A stretch of 38,913 nucleotides of DNA from Alteromonadaceae bacterium (GTDB taxonomy: Bacteria; Pseudomonadota; Gammaproteobacteria; Enterobacterales; Alteromonadaceae), in NCBI GenBank assembly GCA_015487235.1, contig WFQC01000013.1, positions 1 to 38,913 of the forward strand, given 5' to 3'. Position numbers and translations under genes: made by a program. Each line of letters starts with the position of its first letter. The first letter of the stretch is position 1. Below the pieces are notes generated by a model. That model was not told the DNA's origin. It saw only the letters and a list, made by a program, of their open reading frames with translations, and ran no database searches. Below are positions 1 to 8,636 of the stretch, piece after piece.

Positions 1-47
1 CAAAACGATAGACTAAAAAATAAATTCAAATAAGATAAATGTGATTG

Positions 48-1286
48 ATGTCTAGAATTATTATTATTTTTGCAATTGCTGCAAGTTATTTCGTTTTTGC
101 AATGCTGCTTAACAGTGTTGGCATTGTTATATTACAATCCATAAATAGCTTAGGTATTACAAAGCTTGAAGCGAGCACTTTAGAAGGGTTTAAAGATTTA
201 CCCATTGCTTTTGCTTCATTTTTTATTGCCTCATTCATTCCGCGTATAGGTTATAAATTAGCCTTGATGATTGGTTTAATCATTGTAACCATCGCTTGTA
301 TTATTACTCCTATTATTGCCAGCTTTTGGGTGTTTAAATTATTGTTTGTCTGTATAGGTGTTTCTTTTGCTTTAGTTAAAGTGTCTGTTTATTCCATTAT
401 TGGTCAGCTTTCTAATTCAACGAATTCACACTCAGCTTTACTCAATAGTATTGAAGGTATTTTTATGTTGGGTAGTTTGTCTGGTTATTGGCTATTTAGC
501 TGGTATATCGATCCAACTCTAAAAAGCTCAACGCAATGGCTTAATGTTTATTATCCTTTAGCCGGTATTATTATTGTGGCCCTTTTGCTTGTTTTGGCTT
601 CATCTATACAAAAACCAGAGCCCGAAAAGGCTCAAGCCAGTTTATTTTATGACTTTTTTAATATGCTTAAAATGGCTTATCAACCTTTGGTTATGATCTT
701 TATTATTTCTATTTTTCTTTATGTATTAATAGAGCAGAGTATTGGAACTTGGTTACCAACTTTTAATAGAGAAGTTATTGGCTTGCCAACAAATATTAGT
801 GTTCAAATGACAAGTATTTTTGCTGCCTCGTTAGCTTTAGGGCGTTTATTAGCGGGGCAATTATTAAAGCATATTCATTGGTATGTATTTCTTAATTTTT
901 GTTTAGGTACGATGATCCTTATTATTTTAGTTATTCTGCCTTTTACCAGTCAGCCACTTTCTCAAAATATCACAAGCTTACTGGAAGTACCGTTAGCGGC
1001 TTATTTATTACCCTTAGTAGGATTAATGATGGCACCAATTTATCCAGCACTTAACTCGGTAATGCTCAGTTGTTTGAAACGTTCTCAACATGCAGCGATG
1101 ACGGGGCTGATTGTTGTTTTTTCTGCCTTAGGAGGTACAACAGGCTCTGTTATTACTGGCTTTGTTTTTGAGATTTTAGGGGGGCAGCAAGCTTTTTATA
1201 TGTCGATTATACCTATGCTGTTTATTTTGATCAGCCTGTACTTCTTTCGCAAGCTAACGCAGAAAACAGCAGAAGGAAATCGCTAA
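48..1286 (+). CDS. MFS transporter, FucP-like, probable trehalose/sugar permease
   Basis: This is a 412-residue inner-membrane protein made almost entirely of hydrophobic segments, consistent with the 12-helix major facilitator fold. A charged central loop (about residues 185-210, with KPEPEK) separates two six-helix halves. The overall pattern resembles the FucP/sugar-proton symporter subfamily. Its stop is followed after one base by a trehalase gene, so the likely substrate is trehalose or a related disaccharide; this comes from context, not from a substrate motif. I chose the ATG at 48. A TTG three bases upstream is also in frame, and neither has a clear ribosome binding site. The gene lies near the window edge, so its promoter and any regulator are mostly out of view. 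Confidence 0.8.
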   Translation: MSRIIIIFAIAASYFVFAMLLNSVGIVILQSINSLGITKLEASTLEGFKDLPIAFASFFIASFIPRIGYKLALMIGLIIVTIACIITPIIASFWVFKLLFVCIGVSFALVKVSVYSIIGQLSNSTNSHSALLNSIEGIFMLGSLSGYWLFSWYIDPTLKSSTQWLNVYYPLAGIIIVALLLVLASSIQKPEPEKAQASLFYDFFNMLKMAYQPLVMIFIISIFLYVLIEQSIGTWLPTFNREVIGLPTNISVQMTSIFAASLALGRLLAGQLLKHIHWYVFLNFCLGTMILIILVILPFTSQPLSQNITSLLEVPLAAYLLPLVGLMMAPIYPALNSVMLSCLKRSQHAAMTGLIVVFSALGGTTGSVITGFVFEILGGQQAFYMSIIPMLFILISLYFFRKLTQKTAEGNR

Positions 1287-1287
1287 C

Positions 1288-2841
1288 ATGAGTTTAATAC
1301 TAAAGGCGCAAGCTGCAATACAAGAGAAAACGTTTCAAGAAAGTGTTACCTTTTTTAATAGTGAATTATTTAAGCGGGTGCAAAATGCCGCTATTTTTAG
1401 CGATAGTAAAATTTTTGCTGATGCTATACCCAAAATAGCACTTGATGATATCTTGAAAAAATATGAGATAGCACAAACAAATAATGTTGAGCTTAGTGTT
1501 TTTGTTAAAGAATACTTTTATTTGCCAAGTAGTGAACATATTCAAGTAGATGACAAAAACAATACACTGACGCAATATATTGAACATTTATGGGGAATGT
1601 TGCGCAAAGAGGCTGATAAAAACACAGCGGGTTCTTTATTACCCTTAAAATACTCCTACATAGTGCCGGGTGGGCGCTTTAGAGAAATATATTATTGGGA
1701 TAGTTATTTTACCGCTTTAGGTTTAATTGAATCAGGTAAAGTTGATTTAGTTGAAGCGATGCTAAATAACTTTATTGATTTACAAAAGCGTTATGCTTGT
1801 ATTCCTAATGGTAATCGCAGTTATTATGTCTCGCGTTCGCAACCACCAGTTTTAGCGTTATTAGTAGAGTTATTACTTCCGTTTAAACAAAATAAAAAAG
1901 CTTTTTTAGCTCAAAAGGTTGAAGCGATAGCATTAGAGTATAATTTTTGGATGCAAGGTAGCTATGATGTAGATGAGCGACATAGCGAACACCGCCGTGT
2001 TGTTCGTATGCCCGATGGTAGTTTACTAAATCGTTATTGGGATGATAATGCTAGCCCAAGACCTGAGTCTTATCGAGAAGATATAATTCTATCTCAAGGT
2101 TTACCCGTAGATAAAAAAGCAGCATTTTATCGCCATATTCGCGCGGCATGTGAATCAGGGTGGGATTTTAGTTCTCGTTGGCTTGAACATAAAAATGTCT
2201 TATCTTCAATCAAAACAACACGCATTTTACCTGTTGATTTAAATAGTCTTTTGTATAAATCAGAATGCTTATTAGCTGATTATTATTCTTTTTTAGGTGA
2301 TGATAGCACTAGTGCTCATTATGGTATAAAAGCTCAACAACGAGGCAATGCGATAATGCAATATATGTGGTCAGCAGAAGACGGCTTTTTTTACGACTAT
2401 GATCTTGATAAACAAAACCCTAGTAAGGTGAAATCTTTGGCTGGGGTTTTACCCTTATTTGTACAACTAGCGAAACCAGCACAAGCGGCTAAAGTTGCTA
2501 AAAATTTACAACAGTTATTTTTAAAAGAAGGCGGGCTTATAACCACATTAATTAATAGCTCGCAGCAGTGGGATGCGCCTAATGGCTGGGCGCCCTTACA
2601 ATGGTTTGCGGTACAAGGGCTACGACAATATGATCATCATACCTTGGCTGAAACCATTATGCGTCGTTGGCAGAATGTAGTTGCAAGTTATTATCATAAA
2701 CATGGCAAAATAATGGAAAAATACAATGTTTGTCAGCTAGATAATATTGCCCATGGTGGCGAATATAATGTGCAAGAAGGCTTTGGTTGGACAAATGGGG
2801 TTTATCAAGCCTTCTCTAAATTACTTAAAGAGCAAAACTAG
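1288..2841 (+). CDS. treF: alpha,alpha-trehalase, cytosolic type (GH37)
   Basis: This enzyme hydrolyses trehalose to two glucose molecules. Both family signatures are present: PGGRFREIYYWDSY at residues 127-140 and QWDAPNGWAP near residue 426. The length of 517 residues is close to the bacterial trehalases. The N-terminus has no signal peptide, which favours a cytoplasmic TreF-type enzyme over the periplasmic TreA type. The ATG follows the permease stop by one base, and an AGAAGGA ribosome binding site lies inside the upstream gene, so the two are translationally linked. Together they suggest uptake of intact trehalose by a non-PTS permease followed by cytosolic hydrolysis. The family is certain; the treF rather than treA label rests on the missing signal peptide. 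Confidence 0.92.
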   Translation: MSLILKAQAAIQEKTFQESVTFFNSELFKRVQNAAIFSDSKIFADAIPKIALDDILKKYEIAQTNNVELSVFVKEYFYLPSSEHIQVDDKNNTLTQYIEHLWGMLRKEADKNTAGSLLPLKYSYIVPGGRFREIYYWDSYFTALGLIESGKVDLVEAMLNNFIDLQKRYACIPNGNRSYYVSRSQPPVLALLVELLLPFKQNKKAFLAQKVEAIALEYNFWMQGSYDVDERHSEHRRVVRMPDGSLLNRYWDDNASPRPESYREDIILSQGLPVDKKAAFYRHIRAACESGWDFSSRWLEHKNVLSSIKTTRILPVDLNSLLYKSECLLADYYSFLGDDSTSAHYGIKAQQRGNAIMQYMWSAEDGFFYDYDLDKQNPSKVKSLAGVLPLFVQLAKPAQAAKVAKNLQQLFLKEGGLITTLINSSQQWDAPNGWAPLQWFAVQGLRQYDHHTLAETIMRRWQNVVASYYHKHGKIMEKYNVCQLDNIAHGGEYNVQEGFGWTNGVYQAFSKLLKEQN

Positions 2842-2962
2842 AATAAAACGAGAACAAACAAATTGTTGCAAAAAACAACTGTTAAAGCTCCATGGTTCTG
2901 CTGTTAAATTAGTTTATTTATTGTATGCTAAAGCGAATAGTCATTTGTGAAGTTGTTGTTCT

Positions 2963-3883
2963 ATGGAAAGTCTTATTCACGCCGCTTTAGCGCAAATTAA
3001 TACCGTTATTCTTGGTAAAAAAACTGAAACCCAATTAGCTTTAGCCTGTTTATTAGCAAAAGGACATTTGTTAATTGAAGACTTACCGGGTATGGGTAAA
3101 ACAACTTTAGCACAAGCCTTAGCTAAAACACTCGGATTAAGTTTTCAACGGGTGCAGTTTACCAGTGACTTATTACCTGCCGATGTTGTCGGTATTTCGA
3201 TTTATCAACCAGAAGAACAAGCCTTTAAACTACACAAAGGCCCCATTTTTAGTCAATTATTATTAGCAGATGAAATTAATCGAGCAAGCCCTAAAACGCA
3301 AAGTGCTTTACTTGAAGCAATGGAAGAAAAACAAGTAAGTATTGACGGCGTAACTCATCACTTGCCTGAACCTTTTTTTGTTATTGCTACACAAAACCCG
3401 CTATTTCATGCGGGAACCTATCCTTTACCTGAATCACAACTAGATCGTTTTATGATGCGAATATCACTCGGTTTTCCATCAGTTGAGGCTGAAAAACAAA
3501 TTTTAAATGGTCAAGGTAATGGTCAATTAAGCAACCTCAAAGCGGTATTAACATTAGCGCAGTTATTAACGTTACAACAACAAGTTAATAATATTTATGC
3601 AGCAGACAGTATTTTGTCTTATGTTATTGGTTTGTGTCATCTTAGTCGTGAGGCTGATTTTTCAGGGAACCCGTTATCGCCAAGAGCGGCAAAAGCTGTT
3701 TTACAAGCCGCTAAAGCGTGGGCGTTAATAGCACAAAGAGATCATGTTTTACCTGAAGATATTCAAGCGGTTTTTACAGCTGTAACTCAGCATCGTTTAA
3801 GCTCAGGCTTTAATGAAGTTTCTACACAAGGACAAAGCTTGTCTGAGCAAATTTTAATGCAACTTGATGCTGCTACTTTTTAA
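2963..3883 (+). CDS. MoxR-family AAA+ ATPase
   Basis: This is a 306-residue single-domain AAA+ ATPase of the MoxR class, which act as chaperones or activators for partner membrane complexes. The Walker A motif is LPGMGKTT (residues 41-48, K46), Walker B is LLLADEIN (D103, E104), and the sensor-1 segment IATQNP follows. The C-terminal lid carries the usual SPRA stretch. The stop codon abuts the next gene, a DUF58 protein, which is followed by a TgpA-type transglutaminase. This MoxR/DUF58/transglutaminase trio is a common gammaproteobacterial arrangement. A 121-bp gap separates it from the trehalase, and no clear terminator or promoter is visible there. The client of the ATPase cannot be read from the sequence. 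Confidence 0.92.
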   Translation: MESLIHAALAQINTVILGKKTETQLALACLLAKGHLLIEDLPGMGKTTLAQALAKTLGLSFQRVQFTSDLLPADVVGISIYQPEEQAFKLHKGPIFSQLLLADEINRASPKTQSALLEAMEEKQVSIDGVTHHLPEPFFVIATQNPLFHAGTYPLPESQLDRFMMRISLGFPSVEAEKQILNGQGNGQLSNLKAVLTLAQLLTLQQQVNNIYAADSILSYVIGLCHLSREADFSGNPLSPRAAKAVLQAAKAWALIAQRDHVLPEDIQAVFTAVTQHRLSSGFNEVSTQGQSLSEQILMQLDAATF

Positions 3884-4885
3884 ATGATGGTCGCGCAGAA
3901 AATGAAAAAAAAACAGGCACAGTTTTCATTTTTGCAACAAGGTTTTAATACTTGGCTCAACAAGCGTATTCCAGCATCAGCTCAACAACAATTAAACAGT
4001 CGTAATTTATTTATTTTTCCTACACGTTTTGGTTTTGCCTATCTGCTGTTTGTTATAGTACTTTTTTTATTAGGCACTAATTATCAAAATAATTTGATCA
4101 TGTTGCTGAGTTATTTTTTAGTCAGTTTATTTATTAGTGTTATGTTGCATAGTTTTTTTAATTTGTCTGGGCTAACACTTATCGCTAAAAAAGAGGTGAA
4201 AGGTTTTGCTGAAGATCGGGTGTTTTTACCCATAAAACTCTTGTCCGATAAAGCACGTTTCGCCATAACATTTAATTTTGAAAAACAAAAAGTTATTACC
4301 GTAGCAGAAATATTACCTTCAGCAATGGCAACCGATAGCGGTGTATTAGTACCATACGATACCGTTAAACGAGGTGTTTATTCAACAGGGCGCGTAAAAG
4401 TTGCGAGTGAATATGCTTTAGGCTTATTTACGTGTTGGACAAAGCTTGATTTTGACTGTCAATTTATTATTTATCCTAAACCTTTAGCATTAAAGCTAAC
4501 AGCGCAAGCGCATGAAGGTCAAGAGCAAGAACAACAAGGACATGCTTTAGAGCAACATGGCGATGACTTTTATCAATTAAAAACTTATCAAAAAGGCGAA
4601 CCGCTAACACAAGTTGCTTGGAAGCAATTAGCGAAAGGGCAAGGGATGTTAACTAAGTCATACCAAAGCACACAAGGTAGTGAAACTTGGTTAAAGTTGG
4701 CCAATATGCCAAGTAGTGATATTGAAAAAAAGCTCGCTTATCTCTGCTATTTAATTCAGCAGTATTATCATAACGATCAGCGTTTTGGCTTAGACTTATA
4801 CGGAACGCTTATTGAACCCGATCACAGTAAAGCGCATTTAGAACAGTGTTTATATGCTTTAGCTGTTTTTTCGAAGGTTTCTTAA
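3884..4885 (+). CDS. DUF58 domain membrane protein
   Basis: This 333-residue protein has two closely spaced hydrophobic segments at about residues 45-95, followed by a soluble domain. The DUF58 hallmark, a GDDFYQLKTYQKGEP stretch then a VAWKQLAKG stretch, lies at about residues 225-250. DUF58 proteins regularly partner MoxR ATPases, and the molecular role is not established. The first ATG directly abuts the moxR-type stop. Other in-frame ATGs at 3887 and 3902 are possible, and ribosome binding signals are weak for all three, which fits translational coupling. The stop is one base before the next ATG, so the three genes form one operon. Confidence 0.88.
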   Translation: MMVAQKMKKKQAQFSFLQQGFNTWLNKRIPASAQQQLNSRNLFIFPTRFGFAYLLFVIVLFLLGTNYQNNLIMLLSYFLVSLFISVMLHSFFNLSGLTLIAKKEVKGFAEDRVFLPIKLLSDKARFAITFNFEKQKVITVAEILPSAMATDSGVLVPYDTVKRGVYSTGRVKVASEYALGLFTCWTKLDFDCQFIIYPKPLALKLTAQAHEGQEQEQQGHALEQHGDDFYQLKTYQKGEPLTQVAWKQLAKGQGMLTKSYQSTQGSETWLKLANMPSSDIEKKLAYLCYLIQQYYHNDQRFGLDLYGTLIEPDHSKAHLEQCLYALAVFSKVS

Positions 4886-4886
4886 T

Positions 4887-6968
4887 ATGATCTTTAATAC
4901 CCACAACAAGGCCATAAAAGTAAATGAGGTTAAAACAATACCGCCTTCTTTAGCATTAAATAGCACCACTCACTGGTTGTTGTTGGTTAGCCAATTAATT
5001 AATTTTTCACTAATTATGGCGCAATTAACTTCATGGATGTTAGCGCTGATTGCACTTTGCTTGCTTTGGCAAAGTGCAATTTTGGCAGGTTTATTTAAAC
5101 GTCCTGTGAGTGGGGTGTTGTTTATTATAGCTATTTTAGGCTGTATTGCGTTGGCCATTTCAAGCCAAACCTTAGGCTTATTGTTGACTATGGTGCATCT
5201 GTTAGCTTTTGCTTATGTATTGAAAACTCTTGAATTAAAAAAACGAGGCGACTTTTACCAGTTAATATTAATCGGTTTATTTCTTAATGCCTCAGCCATG
5301 ATTTTTGATCAAAGTTTAGCTTTTGCAAGCCTATTAATTTTTGCCATATTGGTAAATGTTAGCGTACTTTTTTCCTTTTTCTTACTTCACGAAAATAACT
5401 TGCAAGACTATAGCTTTCCTCTAAAAGGTGCAGCTAAATTATTGTTACAGAGCATACCGCTCACTATTATTTTGTTTATAGTGTTTCCTCGCTTGGCACC
5501 ATTTTGGCAAGTTCCTTTGGCTAAATCAGCTAAAACTGGTTTGTCTGAGCAAATAGCGCCGGGAGATATTGCACAATTAATTAAATCGTCAGATTTAGTT
5601 TTTAGGGTGAGTTTTTCTAATAATACGCCAGCGTTTAATCAACTTTATTGGCGTGCTTTAGTGCTAGAAAATTATGATGGTAAGCAATGGTCAAGGTTAA
5701 GTGAACGCTCTGTAGAAGATGTGTTAGCAAACCTTGAACTTAACCCGATAAACTATCAAGCAACGCAAGGAGAAAGCACAGTATATCAAGTCATTGCTGA
5801 ACCAAGTTATCAACATTGGCTTTATGCTTTGCCTGTTGCACAAGTTACGCAAGCTCAAATTGTAATGCTGCCAGACTATACATTATTAACTAAACAACCT
5901 ATAACACAAACAATGAGCTATACCGTAGGCAGTTATTTGCAAACGCCGATGGATCTTAGCTTGAATGAAGGAAAAAAAGCACGAAATTTAGCTTTACCTG
6001 AACAGGTTAACCCTAAATTACGAGCTAAAGCGCAAACATTAAGAGCGCAATACCATAATGACGAAGCGATTATTCAGCAGGTGTTAAATGATATTCGGCA
6101 GAAAAGTTTTAGTTATACGTTAAAACCACCTCCTCTTATTAATAACAGCCTTGATCAATTTTATTTTGAAACCCGAGCGGGGTTTTGTGTTCATTATGCC
6201 AGTAGTTTTACTTTTTTAATGCGAGCAGCAGGCATTCCTGCACGCGTTGTTACCGGTTACATGGGAGGAGAATATAACCGCAATGGTAATTATTACAGTA
6301 TTTATCAATACGATGCTCATGCTTGGAGTGAAGTGTGGTTAGCGGGTAAAGGCTGGGTTAGGGTAGACCCAACAGCCGCAGTAAGCCCTGAAAGAGTTGA
6401 GCAAGGCTTTTCATCTGCTTTATTTCAACAGCAAGCTGCACTTAATACTGATATCTTTAATTTGCAAAATTATCGCCATATTGCTTGGTTAAACTTTTTT
6501 CGCCAACAACTTGATGCACTTGATTATCAATGGACACGCTGGGTTATTGGTTATAACAATAAGCGTCAGTTAGACTTATTAAATCGTTGGTTTGGGCATT
6601 TTTCGTTATGGAAATTAGCCACGATTATGGCACTGGCTATTGCCAGTATATTATTGTGGTTGTGGCTAACTAATCGCAGTCAAAAAATAAAACCTAATTA
6701 TCCACTTTGGCAAAAAAACTATTTAACCGCACTAAGCTTATTGGCAGATAAAGGCGTGCAAAAAGTACCACAACAGTCTTTTGATGAATTTGCAGAGCAA
6801 GTGATGAAATATTTGCCTAAGGTAGGCGTGAGTTTTAAAAAACTAAGCCAAACCTATAAAAAGTTACATTATCAAGCATTATCAGCAGAAGAAAAACAAC
6901 CGCTGTTGGCGAAACACCGACAATACTTTAAACAATTTAAACGGCAAATTAAAACCATTAAAAAATAA
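4887..6968 (+). CDS. TgpA-type membrane transglutaminase-like protein
   Basis: This is a 693-residue inner-membrane protein with an N-terminal block of several transmembrane helices (about residues 30-205, the DUF3488 region). A large periplasmic transglutaminase-like domain follows, then one more helix near residues 575-597 and a C-terminal cytosolic tail (DUF4129-like). The Cys-His-Asp triad is visible: C434 in AGFCVHYA, H478 in DAHAWSEVW and D494 in VDPTAA. The layout matches Pseudomonas aeruginosa TgpA. It is the last gene of the MoxR/DUF58 operon and is followed by a possible terminator. Whether it crosslinks, cleaves or only binds a periplasmic substrate cannot be told from sequence. 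Confidence 0.9.
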   Translation: MIFNTHNKAIKVNEVKTIPPSLALNSTTHWLLLVSQLINFSLIMAQLTSWMLALIALCLLWQSAILAGLFKRPVSGVLFIIAILGCIALAISSQTLGLLLTMVHLLAFAYVLKTLELKKRGDFYQLILIGLFLNASAMIFDQSLAFASLLIFAILVNVSVLFSFFLLHENNLQDYSFPLKGAAKLLLQSIPLTIILFIVFPRLAPFWQVPLAKSAKTGLSEQIAPGDIAQLIKSSDLVFRVSFSNNTPAFNQLYWRALVLENYDGKQWSRLSERSVEDVLANLELNPINYQATQGESTVYQVIAEPSYQHWLYALPVAQVTQAQIVMLPDYTLLTKQPITQTMSYTVGSYLQTPMDLSLNEGKKARNLALPEQVNPKLRAKAQTLRAQYHNDEAIIQQVLNDIRQKSFSYTLKPPPLINNSLDQFYFETRAGFCVHYASSFTFLMRAAGIPARVVTGYMGGEYNRNGNYYSIYQYDAHAWSEVWLAGKGWVRVDPTAAVSPERVEQGFSSALFQQQAALNTDIFNLQNYRHIAWLNFFRQQLDALDYQWTRWVIGYNNKRQLDLLNRWFGHFSLWKLATIMALAIASILLWLWLTNRSQKIKPNYPLWQKNYLTALSLLADKGVQKVPQQSFDEFAEQVMKYLPKVGVSFKKLSQTYKKLHYQALSAEEKQPLLAKHRQYFKQFKRQIKTIKK

Positions 6969-6970
6969 TA

Positions 6971-6996
6971 GTCATTTAAAGCGAGTGACCTTTTTT
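6971..6996 (+). terminator. possible rho-independent terminator after the tgpA-like gene
   Basis: A six-pair stem (GTCATT with AGTGAC, one G-T pair) and a seven-base loop are followed by C and six T. It lies between the convergent transglutaminase-like and amidase genes. The stem is short, so the terminator would be weak. Confidence 0.4.
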
Positions 6997-7013
6997 ATAG
7001 CGCATGCACTACA

Positions 7014-8522
7014 CTATAATTCTTCAACCCACTGAGGAAATTTAGAAGCCCATGGTTGAGCTTGCTCTAATTGAGCGGCTAATTTAAACAGGGTTTGTTC
7101 ATCACCAAAGGGCGCTATAAATTGAACACCGCAGGGCAATCCTGTTTTACTCCAATATAAAGGAACAGACATTGCTGGTTGCCCTGTTAAATTGGCTAGT
7201 TGGGTAAAAGGTGTTTTGTTTAAATTCTTACTGGCTTCTGCTTTTACAATGCTCAGTAAAGGTTTCTTAGCAAAACGAGCGACGCCGGCGCCTAAGGTGT
7301 TAATTAGCTTGGTTTGTAATAGTTTTGCGGGTGTCATAGCTAAAGCGCCAATTTTAACGGGTAAGTCGGCAACGGTTGGTGTTAAGAATAAATCGTATTG
7401 TTGATGATATATATCCATGGCTTTTTTTAATTCAAACCAATGATGTTTAGCGCTAACAAAATCACCTGCAGATAAACATTCCCCTAACAAACCTAAAAAC
7501 TGAGTATTATCTTCAAGTTTATTGACTGCATTGCGCCCTAGTTTTTGTTTAAGCTGTTTAATATCTGCTGCAATATGACCAAAATACATAGTTAAATAAG
7601 CTTCAATGAGTAATTCACTATCATAATTTGGAGTATGTTCTTCAACTTTATGTCCAAGTGAAGTCAGTAATTTGGCTGTATGCTCAACGGCATTTTTACA
7701 GTCTTGACTTACAGCTCCACCATAAGGTGATTGAGTGGTAAAGCCAATACGTAAGGGTTTTGGTGGAGTTTTTATGGCCGATAAATAGCTTTGTTCTGGA
7801 GGGGATAAAATAAAAGGCGATCCTAACTCTGCGCCATGGGTGGCATCTAACATTGCTGCACTATCTCGCACACTACGGGTTATAACGTGTTCACATGTTG
7901 CACCGTCCCAATGTTCACCATGAACAGGGCCACTTGGGTTACGTCCGCGTGTAGGTTTTAAACCAAATAAACCACAATGAGATGCTGGAATGCGAATAGA
8001 GCCGCCACCATCGCCGCCTGATGCCATAGGTACAATGCCAGCGGCAATTGCGGCAGCACTACCACCGCTTGAACCACCCGGTGTATGCGCTAAATGCCAA
8101 GGATTTTTTGTTGCTCCAAAGGCTTTTGGCTCTGTTACTCCCATCAAGCCTAATTCGGGTGTATTTGTTTTGCCAAAAATATTAATTCCTGCTTTTTTAA
8201 AACGGTTCACTAAGGTTGCATCTTGCTGTGGAATTAACCCATCAAAAGCTTGCGAACCATTACTGGTTGGAATACCTTTTACATCGGCCAATAAATCTTT
8301 TAGTAAAAAGGGTACGCCGGTAAAAACACCCTGAGCTAAGTGCGGTAAATTTTGTTTAGCATAATCGTAAAGCGGATTAATAATGGCATTTATTTTAGGG
8401 TTTATCGCTTCAGCTTTTGTTATCGCTGTTGTGAGTAACTCTGCTGCGCTCACTTCGTTGTTACGCACTAATTCAGCTAAACCTAAGGCGTCGTATTGGT
8501 GATATTCTCTAAATGTTGGCAT
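7014..8522 (-). CDS. amidase (amidase-signature family)
   Basis: This 502-residue hydrolase belongs to the amidase-signature family, which cuts C-N amide bonds with a Ser-cisSer-Lys triad. The elements are visible: the lysine in PFLLKDLL (near residue 73), the glycine/serine-rich GGSSGGSAAAIAAG, and the nucleophile region GDGGGSIRIPASHCG. The length and C-terminal PCGVQF stretch fit monomeric amidases of the 6-aminohexanoate-cyclic-dimer hydrolase / GatA-like branch. It is not GatA itself: no gatB or gatC lies nearby and the gene stands alone. No signal peptide is apparent. It is divergent from recC, with a 114-bp shared upstream region. The natural substrate is unknown. Confidence 0.88.
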   Translation of the reverse strand: MPTFREYHQYDALGLAELVRNNEVSAAELLTTAITKAEAINPKINAIINPLYDYAKQNLPHLAQGVFTGVPFLLKDLLADVKGIPTSNGSQAFDGLIPQQDATLVNRFKKAGINIFGKTNTPELGLMGVTEPKAFGATKNPWHLAHTPGGSSGGSAAAIAAGIVPMASGGDGGGSIRIPASHCGLFGLKPTRGRNPSGPVHGEHWDGATCEHVITRSVRDSAAMLDATHGAELGSPFILSPPEQSYLSAIKTPPKPLRIGFTTQSPYGGAVSQDCKNAVEHTAKLLTSLGHKVEEHTPNYDSELLIEAYLTMYFGHIAADIKQLKQKLGRNAVNKLEDNTQFLGLLGECLSAGDFVSAKHHWFELKKAMDIYHQQYDLFLTPTVADLPVKIGALAMTPAKLLQTKLINTLGAGVARFAKKPLLSIVKAEASKNLNKTPFTQLANLTGQPAMSVPLYWSKTGLPCGVQFIAPFGDEQTLFKLAAQLEQAQPWASKFPQWVEEL

Positions 8523-8636
8523 GGCGATACTTGGTTAGTTTTTTAGTTACTTTAAAATATATACGCTAGTATTAAAAGCCTGTCTGTGGTTAAATTTACC
8601 GATAAAAACAATATTATTTTATATTAAGGCTTTGCT

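Noticed and set aside
7990-8334. A 114-codon open frame opposite the amidase gene
   Set aside because: It is antisense to the conserved glycine/serine-rich amidase core and is proline-rich because of that complement.
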